DNA of 64,000 bases from Nitrospira sp. BO4 (GTDB lineage: Bacteria; Nitrospirota; Nitrospiria; Nitrospirales; Nitrospiraceae), in the NCBI GenBank assembly GCA_030144965.1, contig JAMPUU010000023.1:1-64000 (forward strand), read 5' to 3'. Below, piece by piece: positions 17,468-27,034 of the stretch (position 1 is the first letter of the stretch; each line of letters starts with the position of its first letter). Made by a program: the position numbers and the translations under genes. The notes beneath the pieces were generated by a model that was not told the DNA's origin, ran no database searches, and saw only the letters and a list, made by a program, of their open reading frames with translations.

Positions 17468-17570
17468 AACGCGAAACAGGTTATCGATTTCCTCCGAGAC
17501 TGGTCCACCCCGGACAAGGGTTCTCCCTAGCTTGCCGGTAAGCAAGTGGAGGCGCATACTGGCCTACTCT

Positions 17571-18629
17571 ATGTCTACGGCGAAAGCATACGCCGCGACG
17601 AACGCGACCTCGTCGCTTGCTCTCACGACGATTCCGAGGCGCGAGCCTATTCCATACGACGTACAACTCGACATTCTCTTTTGCGGCATCTGTCACTCGG
17701 ATCTCCATCAGGTTCGCAATGAGTGGAGCGGTGTGATGCCCACGGTCTATCCCTGTGTCCCCGGCCATGAGATCGTCGGACGTGTGACCAACGTCGGATC
17801 GGCGGTCACGAAATTCAAACCCGGCGACCTCGCCGCTGTGGGCTGCATGGTCGATTCCGACAGAACGTGTTCCGAATGCCAGGCCGGCCTCGAGCAGTTC
17901 TGCGGGAACGCGACGCTGACATACAATTTCCCCGACAGGCACCTCGGCGGCGTGACCTATGGCGGGTACTCGGAGAGCATCGTAGTCGACGAACGCTTCG
18001 TCTTGCGTGTTCCTGCCAATCTCGATCTCGCCGGCGCCGCACCACTCTTGTGCGCGGGGATTACGACGTACTCTCCGATGCGTCATTGGGGCGTCACCAG
18101 GGGGAAGAAGGTCGGCGTGGTCGGTCTCGGGGGCCTCGGCCACATGGCCGTGAAGTTTGCCCGCGCGCTTGGAACCCACGTGGTGGTCTTCACCACGTCA
18201 CCGAATAAGATAGAAGACGCGCTCCGTCTCGGCGCCGACGAAGTCGTCATCTCCCGTCACGCGGATGAGATGAAGAAGCACGTCGGCAGCTTCGACTTTA
18301 TCCTCGACGCCGTCTCCGCGGATCACGACATTACTGCCTATATCGAACTGCTCCGCCGTGACGGCAACATCACCCTCGTCGGTGCGCCCGAGAAACCGTT
18401 GTCGGTCCCGGCGTTCAGTCTGATTTTTGGCCGGCGCAGTCTCTCCGGCTCTCCCATCGGCGGCATCGCCGAAACCCAGGCGATGCTCGATTTCTGCGGG
18501 ACGCACAACATTACCGCCGATGTCGAAGTCATCCCCATTCAGAAGGTCAACGAAGCCTACGACAGACTGCTCAAGTCCGACGTGAAGTATCGCTTCTCGA
18601 TCGATATGGCTTCGCTCACATCCAAATAG
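17571..18629 (+). CDS. NAD(P)-dependent alcohol dehydrogenase (YahK/CAD type)
   Basis: 352 aa from MSTAKAYAAT. Catalytic zinc ligands appear in FCGICHSDLH, PGHEIVG and the later LLCAGITTYSP; the cofactor motif is VGVVGLGGLGHMAVKFA. This is the cinnamyl-alcohol-dehydrogenase-like aldehyde reductase group. The structural zinc lobe normally reads C-x2-C-x2-C-x7-C; here it is SDRTCSECQAGLEQFC, with Asp in place of the first Cys. Cytoplasmic; reduces aldehydes with NADPH by family analogy. Confidence 0.9.
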   Translation: MSTAKAYAATNATSSLALTTIPRREPIPYDVQLDILFCGICHSDLHQVRNEWSGVMPTVYPCVPGHEIVGRVTNVGSAVTKFKPGDLAAVGCMVDSDRTCSECQAGLEQFCGNATLTYNFPDRHLGGVTYGGYSESIVVDERFVLRVPANLDLAGAAPLLCAGITTYSPMRHWGVTRGKKVGVVGLGGLGHMAVKFARALGTHVVVFTTSPNKIEDALRLGADEVVISRHADEMKKHVGSFDFILDAVSADHDITAYIELLRRDGNITLVGAPEKPLSVPAFSLIFGRRSLSGSPIGGIAETQAMLDFCGTHNITADVEVIPIQKVNEAYDRLLKSDVKYRFSIDMASLTSK

Positions 18630-18713
18630 CCGGAAAACAAGCGATGTAATGAAACCGTGAAGCTTGCTGCTTGCGGGCGTGGCTTTGGTGTCAGCGAGAC
18701 ATGATCTTCTTGT

Positions 18714-19694
18714 TCAGGCGAAAGGCGAGCTGTGTCTTGGCGGGAGAGATGCATCGAGCAAAGCACGGTGTTTCCGCAGTATCGTTTGAGCCTTGGCAAC
18801 GCTGGATAAGACAAACGTGACGGTATCTCCTGGAGCCAATTGCGCCGCGGGCGGGAGATCGGCAGAAATGACGACGGCAATCTTGGGATACCCTCCGGTT
18901 GTTTGCCGATCGGCCATCAGAAGAATCGGTTGTTCATCCCGGGGCACTTGCACGGCGCCCATCGAGGTGCAGTCGGAGATGAATTGCGCCCGTCCCTTGT
19001 GGACGAGCGGTGGTCCGCTGAGGCGATACCCCATCCGATTGGATTGGGGAGTGACCGTGTAGGAGGAGCTGGTCAGGATCGTGAGTGACGCGGCACTAAA
19101 AGAACCTTGTTGAGGACCTGGAATAATGCGCAGGGTCGCGGACCGGCTGTAGCGAGGCACCAGCCGATCCGGAAGTTGTTTCCCAATCAGACGGTCGATG
19201 GATTCCATGGGCAGCCCACTACACAACATGTCTCCCTGCTTCAAAGGCCTCCCCTGGAATCCGCCCATCTCGCTCGTACAGTGTGTCGAACGACTGCCCA
19301 GAATCTGTGGAACCTCGATCCCGCCGGCTATTGCGATGTAACCGCGGGCTCCAGATCGCTGACTGCCGAAACTCAGTCGGCTGCCACGCGCGACCTCGAT
19401 GCTTTCCCAAAGCGGGACACTGCTGCGATCGATAGTCGGGGAGAGGTCTGCTCCGGTGATGGCGATGACCGCGTCTCGTTCGAACTGCAGCTCAGGTCCT
19501 TTTAAGGTCAATTCGAGCACGGCCGCATGATCCGTATTCCTCACCAAGCGATTGGCAACTATTGCTGAATAGCAGTCCATCGCGCCGGCGACGGGAACTC
19601 CATACTGCTGATAGCCGTATCGTCCCGGGTCTTGCACCGTGGTCAGCCAACCGCCTTTCACCACGACAAACCTGGTGGGTTGATGGCGGCTCAT
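18714..19694 (-). CDS. pxpC: 5-oxoprolinase subunit C (biotin-dependent carboxyltransferase-like)
   Basis: 326 aa from MSRHQPTRF, whose ATG overlaps the pxpA stop (ATGA). GWLTTVQDPGRYGYQQYGVPVAGAMD is the opening signature of PxpC/KipA; IAGGI, GSRSTH and SNRMGYRLSGPPL follow. With PxpA and PxpB it forms the ATP-dependent 5-oxoprolinase that opens pyroglutamate to glutamate. Third gene of the operon. Cytoplasmic. Confidence 0.93.
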   Translation of the reverse strand: MSRHQPTRFVVVKGGWLTTVQDPGRYGYQQYGVPVAGAMDCYSAIVANRLVRNTDHAAVLELTLKGPELQFERDAVIAITGADLSPTIDRSSVPLWESIEVARGSRLSFGSQRSGARGYIAIAGGIEVPQILGSRSTHCTSEMGGFQGRPLKQGDMLCSGLPMESIDRLIGKQLPDRLVPRYSRSATLRIIPGPQQGSFSAASLTILTSSSYTVTPQSNRMGYRLSGPPLVHKGRAQFISDCTSMGAVQVPRDEQPILLMADRQTTGGYPKIAVVISADLPPAAQLAPGDTVTFVLSSVAKAQTILRKHRALLDASLPPRHSSPFA

Positions 19695-20461
19695 GCGTGT
19701 GCTTTGACGATGCGTATGCCTGCCGATTCGATTTCGTTTCGCATGAGCCTGACCAACTCGACGGCGTGTGGAGTATCCGCGTGCATGCACAGGCTGTCGG
19801 CATGCAACGACATCCGCCGGCCATCGATGCTGGTCACATAGCCGTTCAGGATTTCCCGCAACTGCCGGCGAACCTCTTGTTCGGTCTGCAGCAGCGCGCC
19901 TGACTCAGAGCGTGGGACGAGTGTGCCGTTGGCGCGATAGGCCCGGTCGGCAAAGGCCTCCTGGACAACCGCCAACCTTGCGCTTTTGCCGCTCGTCACA
20001 AGGGCTGATCCCGCGAGAGCGAAGAGCAATAGCTGTGGATCGAACGCCGCGACAGCTCGCGCTACTGCATTGGCCACGGCCTGATCCCTGGCGGCCAGGT
20101 GATACAGCGCTCCATGAAGTTTCACATGGGTGAGTGTCAGGTGGTCTAGTGCCAGTACATCGGTCAGCGTCGTCAGTTGAGTGGTCACTAACGATGCGAC
20201 TGTATCAGGTGAAGTCTGCCGATCCCGGCGACCGAAACCGTCCGTGTCCGGAAATCCCGGATGCGCGCCGATGGCGATTCCATGTCGAGCGGCCAGAGTT
20301 GCCGTCCTGCGCATGAGGTCGGGATTGCCCGCATGAACGCCACACGCAATATTGACCGATGTGATCAGCGGCATGAGTTCTGCCTCACATGCCAGATCCT
20401 CCGCGCTCTCGTACTCACCCATGTCACTGTTCAAATCAATGGTCGTCACGCGATGCCTCAC
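19691..20461 (-). CDS. pxpA: 5-oxoprolinase subunit A (LamB/YcsF)
   Basis: 256 aa. IDLNSDMGEYES, VNIACGVHAGNPDLM, GAHPGFPDTDGFGRR, KLHGALYHLA and LHADSLCMHADTPHAVEL are the complete conserved blocks of the LamB/YcsF family. It starts within the end of pxpB (26-base overlap) and overlaps pxpC by 4 bases, so the three are translationally coupled. Confidence 0.95.
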   Translation of the reverse strand: MRHRVTTIDLNSDMGEYESAEDLACEAELMPLITSVNIACGVHAGNPDLMRRTATLAARHGIAIGAHPGFPDTDGFGRRDRQTSPDTVASLVTTQLTTLTDVLALDHLTLTHVKLHGALYHLAARDQAVANAVARAVAAFDPQLLLFALAGSALVTSGKSARLAVVQEAFADRAYRANGTLVPRSESGALLQTEQEVRRQLREILNGYVTSIDGRRMSLHADSLCMHADTPHAVELVRLMRNEIESAGIRIVKAHA

Positions 20462-21179
20462 GACTCAGGCGATCGAATTCAGCCCGATCGATCGGTTTGA
20501 ATTGAACCAGGTCGCCGGCCTTCAGCAGAAAGGGGTTTCCGCCGGCCTTGTGATACAAGCGGATCGGCGTCCGTCCGATCAGACGCCAGCCGCCTGGAGT
20601 CGTGGTCGGGTAAATGCCGGTTTGACGGTCGGCAATGCCGAGTGATCCAGCCTGAACCTTGGCTCGAGGCGTGGCTAGGCGCGGCATGGCTAAGCGTTCT
20701 GGGACCAATCCCAGATAGGGAAAGCCGGGGCTGAACCCGAGCATGTAAACTCGATAGCGAATCGAGGCGTGCAACGTGACGGCCTGAGCCGGTGACAGTC
20801 GGGCGAACGCTGCAACGTCCGACAAATCCGGCCCGTATTCCCCGCCATACAGAACGGGAATCTCGTGCAACATCCCCTGCCATTCGCGGTCGTTTGGTAG
20901 TCGTCGAGGCAGGGTTTTCAACTTGTCGACCAAGGCGGCCGACTTCCACTGAAGCGCATCGTAGTAGATTGTCACGGAACGATAGGTTGGTACGACATCG
21001 AGGATGCCGTTCCAGCGTTGGTCAACAACGGCTCGAGCAAATGCGACGGCGCTGGCATTGATCGTGGGATCGATCTCGTCGCCGAACTCCACCGTGATCG
21101 CGGAGTCGCCGAGTGGCACAAGGCGGAATGTCTCGTTCGAGGTTTGATGAGTCGGTCTTGAGCGATTGGAAGCCGGCAT
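20436..21179 (-). CDS. pxpB: 5-oxoprolinase subunit B (KipI/AHS1)
   Basis: 247 aa. LVPLGDSAITVEFGDEID, IPVLYGGEYGPDLSDVA and YMLGFSPGFPYLGLVPERLAMPR are the AHS1/KipI signatures. First gene of pxpB-pxpA-pxpC. The N-terminal 15 residues before RLVPLG are not conserved, so a slightly later start is possible. No regulatory gene adjoins the operon. Confidence 0.94.
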   Translation of the reverse strand: MPASNRSRPTHQTSNETFRLVPLGDSAITVEFGDEIDPTINASAVAFARAVVDQRWNGILDVVPTYRSVTIYYDALQWKSAALVDKLKTLPRRLPNDREWQGMLHEIPVLYGGEYGPDLSDVAAFARLSPAQAVTLHASIRYRVYMLGFSPGFPYLGLVPERLAMPRLATPRAKVQAGSLGIADRQTGIYPTTTPGGWRLIGRTPIRLYHKAGGNPFLLKAGDLVQFKPIDRAEFDRLSREASRDDH

Positions 21180-21284
21180 TGGTTGCGCAAGAAATGAACA
21201 ACGTTACCCTACCTGGTTTATGGTGGGAGGTAAAGGAAGTGCAGAGCGACAATGGGGGCGGGACTTTCGGATAGATCGGAACTC

Positions 21285-22922
21285 TCAGCGTGTTTTGGCT
21301 ATGGCCAAGATGTCTTGTGCGGCGGCTATGCCGGAGAGAGCGGCGCCTTCCATGAAGCCCTGCCAGTCGTAGAATGAATTGGCGTGCTCGCCGGCGAAGA
21401 AGAGATTGCCCGCCGTGACACCCTCCAGACCAGCCATCGTCGTGAATTGACCGGGACGGTAGCAGGTATAACTGCCTTTTGCCAACGGATTCGACGGCCA
21501 ATGCTCAAGATGCCCAAGATATTGCCCCTGTGCCAGTGTGGCGGCTCCGATCGCTCCAGGGTACACGCGATTGAGATCCTGTAAAAACCGCTGCGCTTCT
21601 ATCTGGACTGCGGCCGGATTGAGTCCGGCGCCCCGCGCTCCGCTCGAATAGTCGGTGAGAATTCCTCTTCGATCAGATCCCATCGTGGGGTTTGTTTCCC
21701 AGGTCGTTTGATGATTCGGCAGGTCGGAATAGGACGTACCGTTTCCTCCTAACGTATACCAGGGACGGCTGGAGAAGCCGATCATCATTTTGGCGTTGGT
21801 GCCGTACCCCAGTCCCTGAATGGCGTCGCGTTGCGCGGGAGGAAGCGAAAGGTTCGGATCAAGCGTCACCTCACGCAAGGTGGTAAAGGGGATGGCCAGC
21901 ACAGCTGCGTCATGAGTCACGCTGACCATGCGGGATCCCTGCTGGAACGTCAATTCGATTCGCCCGTCACTGAGGCGGCGTACGCGAACAAGCCTGGCCT
22001 CATAGATGACTTGTCCAGGGAGCTCGCGGATCAGTCCTTCGATGATCCGGTCGTTCCCGTCGACGAGATGATAGCGTTCGTCGCTGAATATGCCGAAAGG
22101 GGTGAACTTCGAGCGGCGGTCGGCATGAATGAAGAGGAGGAAAGTGAGACAACTTTGCTCCTCCGCCGCCAGTCCGTACTCAGCCTCATAGGCGGCAATG
22201 ATCGCGGCCTTTGCCAATGGTCCGGCGGGGACACCGGCTCCGTTGTGGCCTTCAAGATATTCGAGCAGATTCGTGCGGTCCAGGGCCACATCGTCTTCTG
22301 TATGTGAATCGGCTGTCACTTCTCGCGACAGGCGATTCAAATCGATCCGCATCACTGAGACGAAGTCACGGAATTCGGCTACGACGGCGGCCTCTGAATA
22401 CCGCTGCCCGAAGAAGTGGTAGAAGATTTCTCCGGGCTCTTTGTTCACATCTTCTACGCTGAGACGAAATCGCTTCGCGTAGCCCAACATGGTCTTATGA
22501 AGGTTGTCGATGAGCTCGCCGCCGCGTTCCGCCACCTGGCCGGGGAAGAAACCTCGTAAGGACCAACAGCGTCCGCCGGCTCGTGTGGCCGCCTCATAGA
22601 CGGAGGTGCGGATGCCCCGCGTCTTGAGTATATCGGCGCAGGCCAATCCTGCGAGCCCGGCACCGACGATGCCGACGGATAGGGTGGAGGGCGTTGGTCT
22701 GGCAGCAGCCTGAAGAGGGATCATCGTGCCGAGAGCGAGGGCTGCACCTGTCGCTCCTGCACCAAGGAGGAGCTGGCGTCGAGAGATCGAATAAGAGGAT
22801 TGAGCCGAGGCCAACTGCCGGACTGCTTCGATGGCATCAGCAGTCGGGATATGTCGTCGCTCGGCCAGCAAGGCGGCAGCCATCGATTGTGTAAAGGAAT
22901 GGAATGCGGCGCTTCGGGCCAT
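21285..22922 (-). CDS. Tat-exported flavin monoamine oxidase
   Basis: 545 aa. Residues 47-72 hold a twin-arginine signal (SRRQLLLGAGATGAALALG) preceded by about 45 residues. FAD motifs: VGIVGAGLAGLACADIL, VYEAATRAGGRC, and LFFAGEHANSFYDWQGFMEGA. The central part has the amine oxidase core (YEAEYGL, LVDGNDRII, YGTNAKMMIGF). It should oxidise an amine or amino acid in the periplasm. The long pre-Tat segment suggests the true start may be nearer the RR motif. Confidence 0.88.
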   Translation of the reverse strand: MARSAAFHSFTQSMAAALLAERRHIPTADAIEAVRQLASAQSSYSISRRQLLLGAGATGAALALGTMIPLQAAARPTPSTLSVGIVGAGLAGLACADILKTRGIRTSVYEAATRAGGRCWSLRGFFPGQVAERGGELIDNLHKTMLGYAKRFRLSVEDVNKEPGEIFYHFFGQRYSEAAVVAEFRDFVSVMRIDLNRLSREVTADSHTEDDVALDRTNLLEYLEGHNGAGVPAGPLAKAAIIAAYEAEYGLAAEEQSCLTFLLFIHADRRSKFTPFGIFSDERYHLVDGNDRIIEGLIRELPGQVIYEARLVRVRRLSDGRIELTFQQGSRMVSVTHDAAVLAIPFTTLREVTLDPNLSLPPAQRDAIQGLGYGTNAKMMIGFSSRPWYTLGGNGTSYSDLPNHQTTWETNPTMGSDRRGILTDYSSGARGAGLNPAAVQIEAQRFLQDLNRVYPGAIGAATLAQGQYLGHLEHWPSNPLAKGSYTCYRPGQFTTMAGLEGVTAGNLFFAGEHANSFYDWQGFMEGAALSGIAAAQDILAIAKTR

Positions 22923-23026
22923 CGGCGAGCCTTCAGGATAAGTGCAAGCAAAGGCGGTATCTTACAGAAGGCCGAGAACGGCAAACAGAGGGGAGAGAAG
23001 TCTAAAAAGATCTTTCGGAGTGTTCC

Positions 23027-24166
23027 TTATGCCGGGCGCATCTCCCACTGATTACCCATCGTACCTGTCTTGTTTCGGCGGCGTCTCGGGTCTTCATGCG
23101 GCATCCCATCGATGCTCATGCGAATATCCCCATTGACGTTGCCCACCAGATAGTAACTGTGTTCCACCAGCCCCTTGACGATCCCGCTGCAGTCGATCTG
23201 ATTCACCTTATTGTGCACCAAGCTCGGTCGGGCTGGCCCGTTTGACCCCAACCGATCGGGATTACCTTTGGTGAAATCCGATATGACGAGCGCCGCATCG
23301 CCACGATTGTAGTAGACACTGACGCTTCTTGCCAACTCGTGGACCCTCCCCAACGGATGCCCCTCTTCCAACACGTTGTCATCGACATCGGGCGAGCAGA
23401 GAAAGATATGCTCGAACAGACGGGGCAAGGCGTTGCCCGGTGTGAAGGCATCGCATCGCGTGACCGCATTCTGCAACAGGTAGTTGCCCATGGAGTGGCA
23501 TACCAGATGAAGGTCTTGCTTACAGAGCTGCTCATCATCACGGCGCAGGGCCGCGAGAAAGTCTCGTACTTTGAGGATGCCTCGCCCCACCGCGTTGCCG
23601 GATCCGGCTGCTTCCGACCGATCGGACTTATAGGACACGAACGGCAGGGCCATACCGTCCGATGGCCATGTAAAGAGCACCACCTGTACTGCTTGCTCGG
23701 GGTCTCCCTCGGGACAGTGATTCAGCATTTCTTGCAGCGACAGCGCCGTGCCGACTGCGTCAGTCCAGGAGACATTGTAGCCATGGATAAAAATCAGCAC
23801 ATCCGTGTTCTTCCGCATGATCGCTTGCAGATCGGAAAAGGCCCCATCCGATCCGAGTTTGACGTTCTCCTGCTGGTCCTCGGCCACTGAACGGTTGATT
23901 TTTTCCTTGTACGCGACGATTTTGGCGGACTCGGCGCACTTCGCCAGGTACTTGATCAGCCCTTCACCGTCGCCCTGCCCGATGGTGCCGCAGTCCGCCT
24001 CAAGATATTTGGCCATCTTGGCGTCATCGGCCTCTACCGTCACACGACCGAAGCGGAGGTTTTCCACTCCATCATCGCTAAATTTTTTGCCGTAGCCGTC
24101 GGGGTGCCAGCGATCGTTGCCGAGATGGTTGCGGTTGGTCGCATAGAAGAGTCGTAACGCCGTCAT
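23027..24166 (-). CDS. alpha/beta hydrolase of the DUF900 type
   Basis: 379 aa from MTALRLFYATNRNH (AAGGAG upstream). LFYATNRNHLG, LRFGRVTVE and LIFIHGYNVSWTDAVGTALSLQ are DUF900 hallmarks; the nucleophile elbow is LVCHSMGNYLLQN (Ser in CHSMG rather than GHSxG), with Asp in SPDVDDNV and His near HELAR or later. Cytoplasmic, no signal peptide. Substrate unknown. Confidence 0.82.
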   Translation of the reverse strand: MTALRLFYATNRNHLGNDRWHPDGYGKKFSDDGVENLRFGRVTVEADDAKMAKYLEADCGTIGQGDGEGLIKYLAKCAESAKIVAYKEKINRSVAEDQQENVKLGSDGAFSDLQAIMRKNTDVLIFIHGYNVSWTDAVGTALSLQEMLNHCPEGDPEQAVQVVLFTWPSDGMALPFVSYKSDRSEAAGSGNAVGRGILKVRDFLAALRRDDEQLCKQDLHLVCHSMGNYLLQNAVTRCDAFTPGNALPRLFEHIFLCSPDVDDNVLEEGHPLGRVHELARSVSVYYNRGDAALVISDFTKGNPDRLGSNGPARPSLVHNKVNQIDCSGIVKGLVEHSYYLVGNVNGDIRMSIDGMPHEDPRRRRNKTGTMGNQWEMRPA

Positions 24167-24306
24167 GTTCGTCGCTCCTTCTCTCACAAGGTGAGGTGCG
24201 CTGGCCGGTACCGGACGGTGCCGAGCGAGATGTGAATATCGGCTTCAACCGGGAAAGTCAAGAACGGATCGCCGGCTCCTGGTTCGTAACGGATCGAATG
24301 AGCCTA

Positions 24307-25251
24307 CTATCCTTCCGGACGAGTTGCACCGAGTTCCTTCAAGAGAAAATTCCGAACGTGTGCCCGCGCGTTTCGCGACGGTTGTCCTGCCGCGTCGTCC
24401 TTTTTCCACCCGCCGATCAAGGTGCTGTGCGCATTGACCGGCTTCCCATCCCGCTGGTATTCACTCGCGGGGATTTCGCCGTTGATAAACCGTGCGCCAA
24501 ATTGATCGCGCAAAGTCTGCTGTTTCGCCCGGTCGGAGATGCAGTCCGTTTCGAATCTCAGCCCGTAGATCTTCGCTGTGCTCTTTTTCGCTTCCGTGAG
24601 ATCGTCAGCCGACAGGCCGAGAGATTGCTTGTCTTCATCGGTGTACCACCAGAAGCGCATGGGCAGGGCGGGCTGCGCTATCACCACGGCGGCAACTTGT
24701 GGATGATCGAGCAGTGCGACAGGAAGCGGACCGGTCATGCAGTTGCCGATGATGCCGATGAATTGCTGATGGTGCCGCCCTTCGATCTTCTGCACAACTC
24801 CACGCAGCCAATTCACGATCGGAGCACTGCCTTGAGCGGGGACTCCCCATTCACCGCCTGGGAAGAAATCGAGCGATCCCTGAAACCAGTAGGCTCCCAA
24901 CCCGCTCACAAGCGAGAACCGTCCCTTCTCTCCGAACAGCAGCGGGACATAGACGGTGAAATCCTTTGAGAGTTCCTCCGCGTACGCCAATGTTCCCGGA
25001 GATAACCCGGTCAGTTCGTGGAGCAAAAGGATCGGCGGCTTGGAACTACCGTCATTGAGGCAAAATACCGAATGCGTCGTACCGGCGTGCGAAAAGGGTT
25101 GCTCAAAGCACTCGGTCCACACGCCGACTGGTGCGCCTTCTTCTTTTGTGTGCGGCGCGCACATCCCGAGTTGCGCCGCTCCACAGCCTGTTACGGATAT
25201 CAGGAGGGTAACCAGGCCGGCGTGAACGAAAGAGTGGCACAAACTTCCCAT
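24307..25251 (-). CDS. dienelactone-hydrolase-family lipoprotein
   Basis: 314 aa from MGSLCHSFVHAG, chosen because it gives a lipobox (ISVTGC, Cys near 23). PPILLLHELTGLSPGTLAYAEELS and IIGNCMTGPLPVAL supply the oxyanion region and Cys nucleophile (GNCMTG) of dienelactone hydrolases; HSTLIGGW near the C-terminus may hold the His. Membrane-anchored location is unusual for the family. Longer starts are possible. Confidence 0.78.
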   Translation of the reverse strand: MGSLCHSFVHAGLVTLLISVTGCGAAQLGMCAPHTKEEGAPVGVWTECFEQPFSHAGTTHSVFCLNDGSSKPPILLLHELTGLSPGTLAYAEELSKDFTVYVPLLFGEKGRFSLVSGLGAYWFQGSLDFFPGGEWGVPAQGSAPIVNWLRGVVQKIEGRHHQQFIGIIGNCMTGPLPVALLDHPQVAAVVIAQPALPMRFWWYTDEDKQSLGLSADDLTEAKKSTAKIYGLRFETDCISDRAKQQTLRDQFGARFINGEIPASEYQRDGKPVNAHSTLIGGWKKDDAAGQPSRNARAHVRNFLLKELGATRPEG

Positions 25252-25612
25252 AAGACGTCTCTGACTCCATTTATGAAGGGGCTTAGATCCCTCGCCGTTG
25301 TACAAAACAGGCCGGAGCTTGCCAATGTTTATGAGTTTGCGCAAGTCCCGTTCTGGATCGGATACAAAGGATATGGTGACAGGGATGATTGCTCATCCGA
25401 TGTTGTGGTCCCGTCTCTGTTTCCGGTGTATCTTATTCGATTCAACTTGAAATCCTGTGGGATACACTCCTGTCACATTCACAGCACTCCATCTACCGAG
25501 TGCCTGAAAAACCTCGATAAAGACTGAGGACGCTGGACCGGTTCTGCTCGGTATGCGATTTGCTGCGCATCTGAATATTTGCCACGGACATCGATACTAA
25601 AGGAGATTGACT

Positions 25613-26635
25613 ATGCCGCTCAAACGATATGGAGTGCTGAAAGGAAAAGCCATCGGTGCCACGCGTGAAGAAGACCAATCCTCTCCTCATTATCAAGTCC
25701 ATATTCAAGCCGGTTCGATACACTATCGCATCGCGGTGAACGTCAAATCGCAACTCAGTCCGTCAGAACTTCTCTTTTTAGTCGATGGCGATTTCCGTCA
25801 TCCCATCACCTCTGCGTTACCGACTTTATCCGACGATTTTACCCTGTTGTCGAGTAAGCCGGGCGGACAGGCGGTGGATTTTATCCGCGGTAATCTCTTT
25901 AATCGATCGGACATGCGACTCCTTCCACCCAATCTTCCTGGACCGGACAATGATTTGAGCGACCAGATCGAGCATTACGTCAAGCGGGCGATGCAGGAAC
26001 CAGCGGCACGGGTCTACTCGTTTGGGGAACGGTGGGGACCGGAGGGTGGGAAAGCGGACAAGATTTTTGATTTTCGACCAGGGAACGGTGTTCACGACAT
26101 TCATATGAACCAAGGGAACGCTTCGCCTCATACCGGTGATGACGGGGTTTGGCAAGATGGAGCCCTCATGTTCCATTTTCCTTCTTCCAGCCAATGGGTG
26201 GCCGTGTTTTTGGCGTTTCAATCCCAAGCGTGGCACACCGACGATCGTACCGGTCATGCCAGCCCAGACGTGCCGAACCCCGGTCCTGGACCTCAGCCGA
26301 ATCCGACCGAGCCGGACTATATCGTCCGGATCGTGGGTGCCCTCGTGAACCCGCTCGGGCCATCGCCGGAACAGGAGACGGTTACGCTGCTCAATGCGTC
26401 GCCCGAGTCGATTGATCTGACAGGATGGAAAATTGCCGACCGGCTCAAGAAGACCTGTGTGCTGTCCGGTGTCATCGCCCCCGGTGCCACTCTGGTGGTG
26501 AATCTGCCTCAGGAGGTTCAGCTGGGGAATAAAGGTGGAATTATCACTCTGCTTAATCAGAAGGGTTTGAAGGTGGACGGGGTGTCGTATACGGCGCAGC
26601 AGGCGCAACAAGAAGGATGGACGATCGTGTTCTAG
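25613..26635 (+). CDS. DUF2278 protein with C-terminal lamin-tail domain
   Basis: 340 aa from MPLKRYGVLKG (AAAGGAG 8 bases upstream). Residues 1-215: DUF2278 (YGVLKGKAIGA, YRIAVNVKSQ, NGVHDIHMNQGN, WQDGALMFHFPSSSQWVAVFLAFQSQ). A Pro-Gly linker (PNPGPGPQPNPTEP) leads to a lamin-tail-like domain of about 85 residues (VRIVGALVNPLG, ETVTLLNASPESIDLTGWKI, GNKGGIITLLN). No signal peptide. LTD domains act as beta-sandwich binding modules; the joint function is unknown. Confidence 0.82.
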   Translation: MPLKRYGVLKGKAIGATREEDQSSPHYQVHIQAGSIHYRIAVNVKSQLSPSELLFLVDGDFRHPITSALPTLSDDFTLLSSKPGGQAVDFIRGNLFNRSDMRLLPPNLPGPDNDLSDQIEHYVKRAMQEPAARVYSFGERWGPEGGKADKIFDFRPGNGVHDIHMNQGNASPHTGDDGVWQDGALMFHFPSSSQWVAVFLAFQSQAWHTDDRTGHASPDVPNPGPGPQPNPTEPDYIVRIVGALVNPLGPSPEQETVTLLNASPESIDLTGWKIADRLKKTCVLSGVIAPGATLVVNLPQEVQLGNKGGIITLLNQKGLKVDGVSYTAQQAQQEGWTIVF

Positions 26636-26716
26636 GGGAGGTTGTAATGTGGGGCTCAACTTCTCAAGAGGTGAAGCCCGCAGAGAACGCGGGAATCGCT
26701 GCTCGTTGGGACATTC

Positions 26717-26938
26717 CTAGTTCGGTTTAGCAAAACCTGTCTTGGTGAGCACATCCTGCGCATCATACAGGTCAGGAACACCGACGGGTTTGCGGCCTTT
26801 GTACACTACATGTTCGAGGATGTCTTTAGCAGGGAATGGCCTCAATGCATCCGCAAGAATGGCATGAATTTCAGACACTATGATGTTTCTTGCGAAAGAC
26901 GATTCCATATGGTGCATCCATTTCGATACGGCGAGCAT
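26717..26938 (-). CDS. small hypothetical protein (weak)
   Basis: 73 aa starting MLAVSKWMHHMESSF. Contains HAILADALRPFPAKDILEHVVYKGRKPVGVPDLYDAQDVL, which reads like real protein, but no clear SD is present and the frame extends further upstream. No family recognised. Could be the remnant of a longer gene. Confidence 0.35.
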   Translation of the reverse strand: MLAVSKWMHHMESSFARNIIVSEIHAILADALRPFPAKDILEHVVYKGRKPVGVPDLYDAQDVLTKTGFAKPN

Positions 26939-27034
26939 CTCAATAAGTTCAGCGAGAGGTTGTCGGCAGTGTAGGAGCAGAGGTGTTGCGGCGCGCGCGG
27001 ACGCGGACCGAAACATTTGGAGATTTAAAATGGT

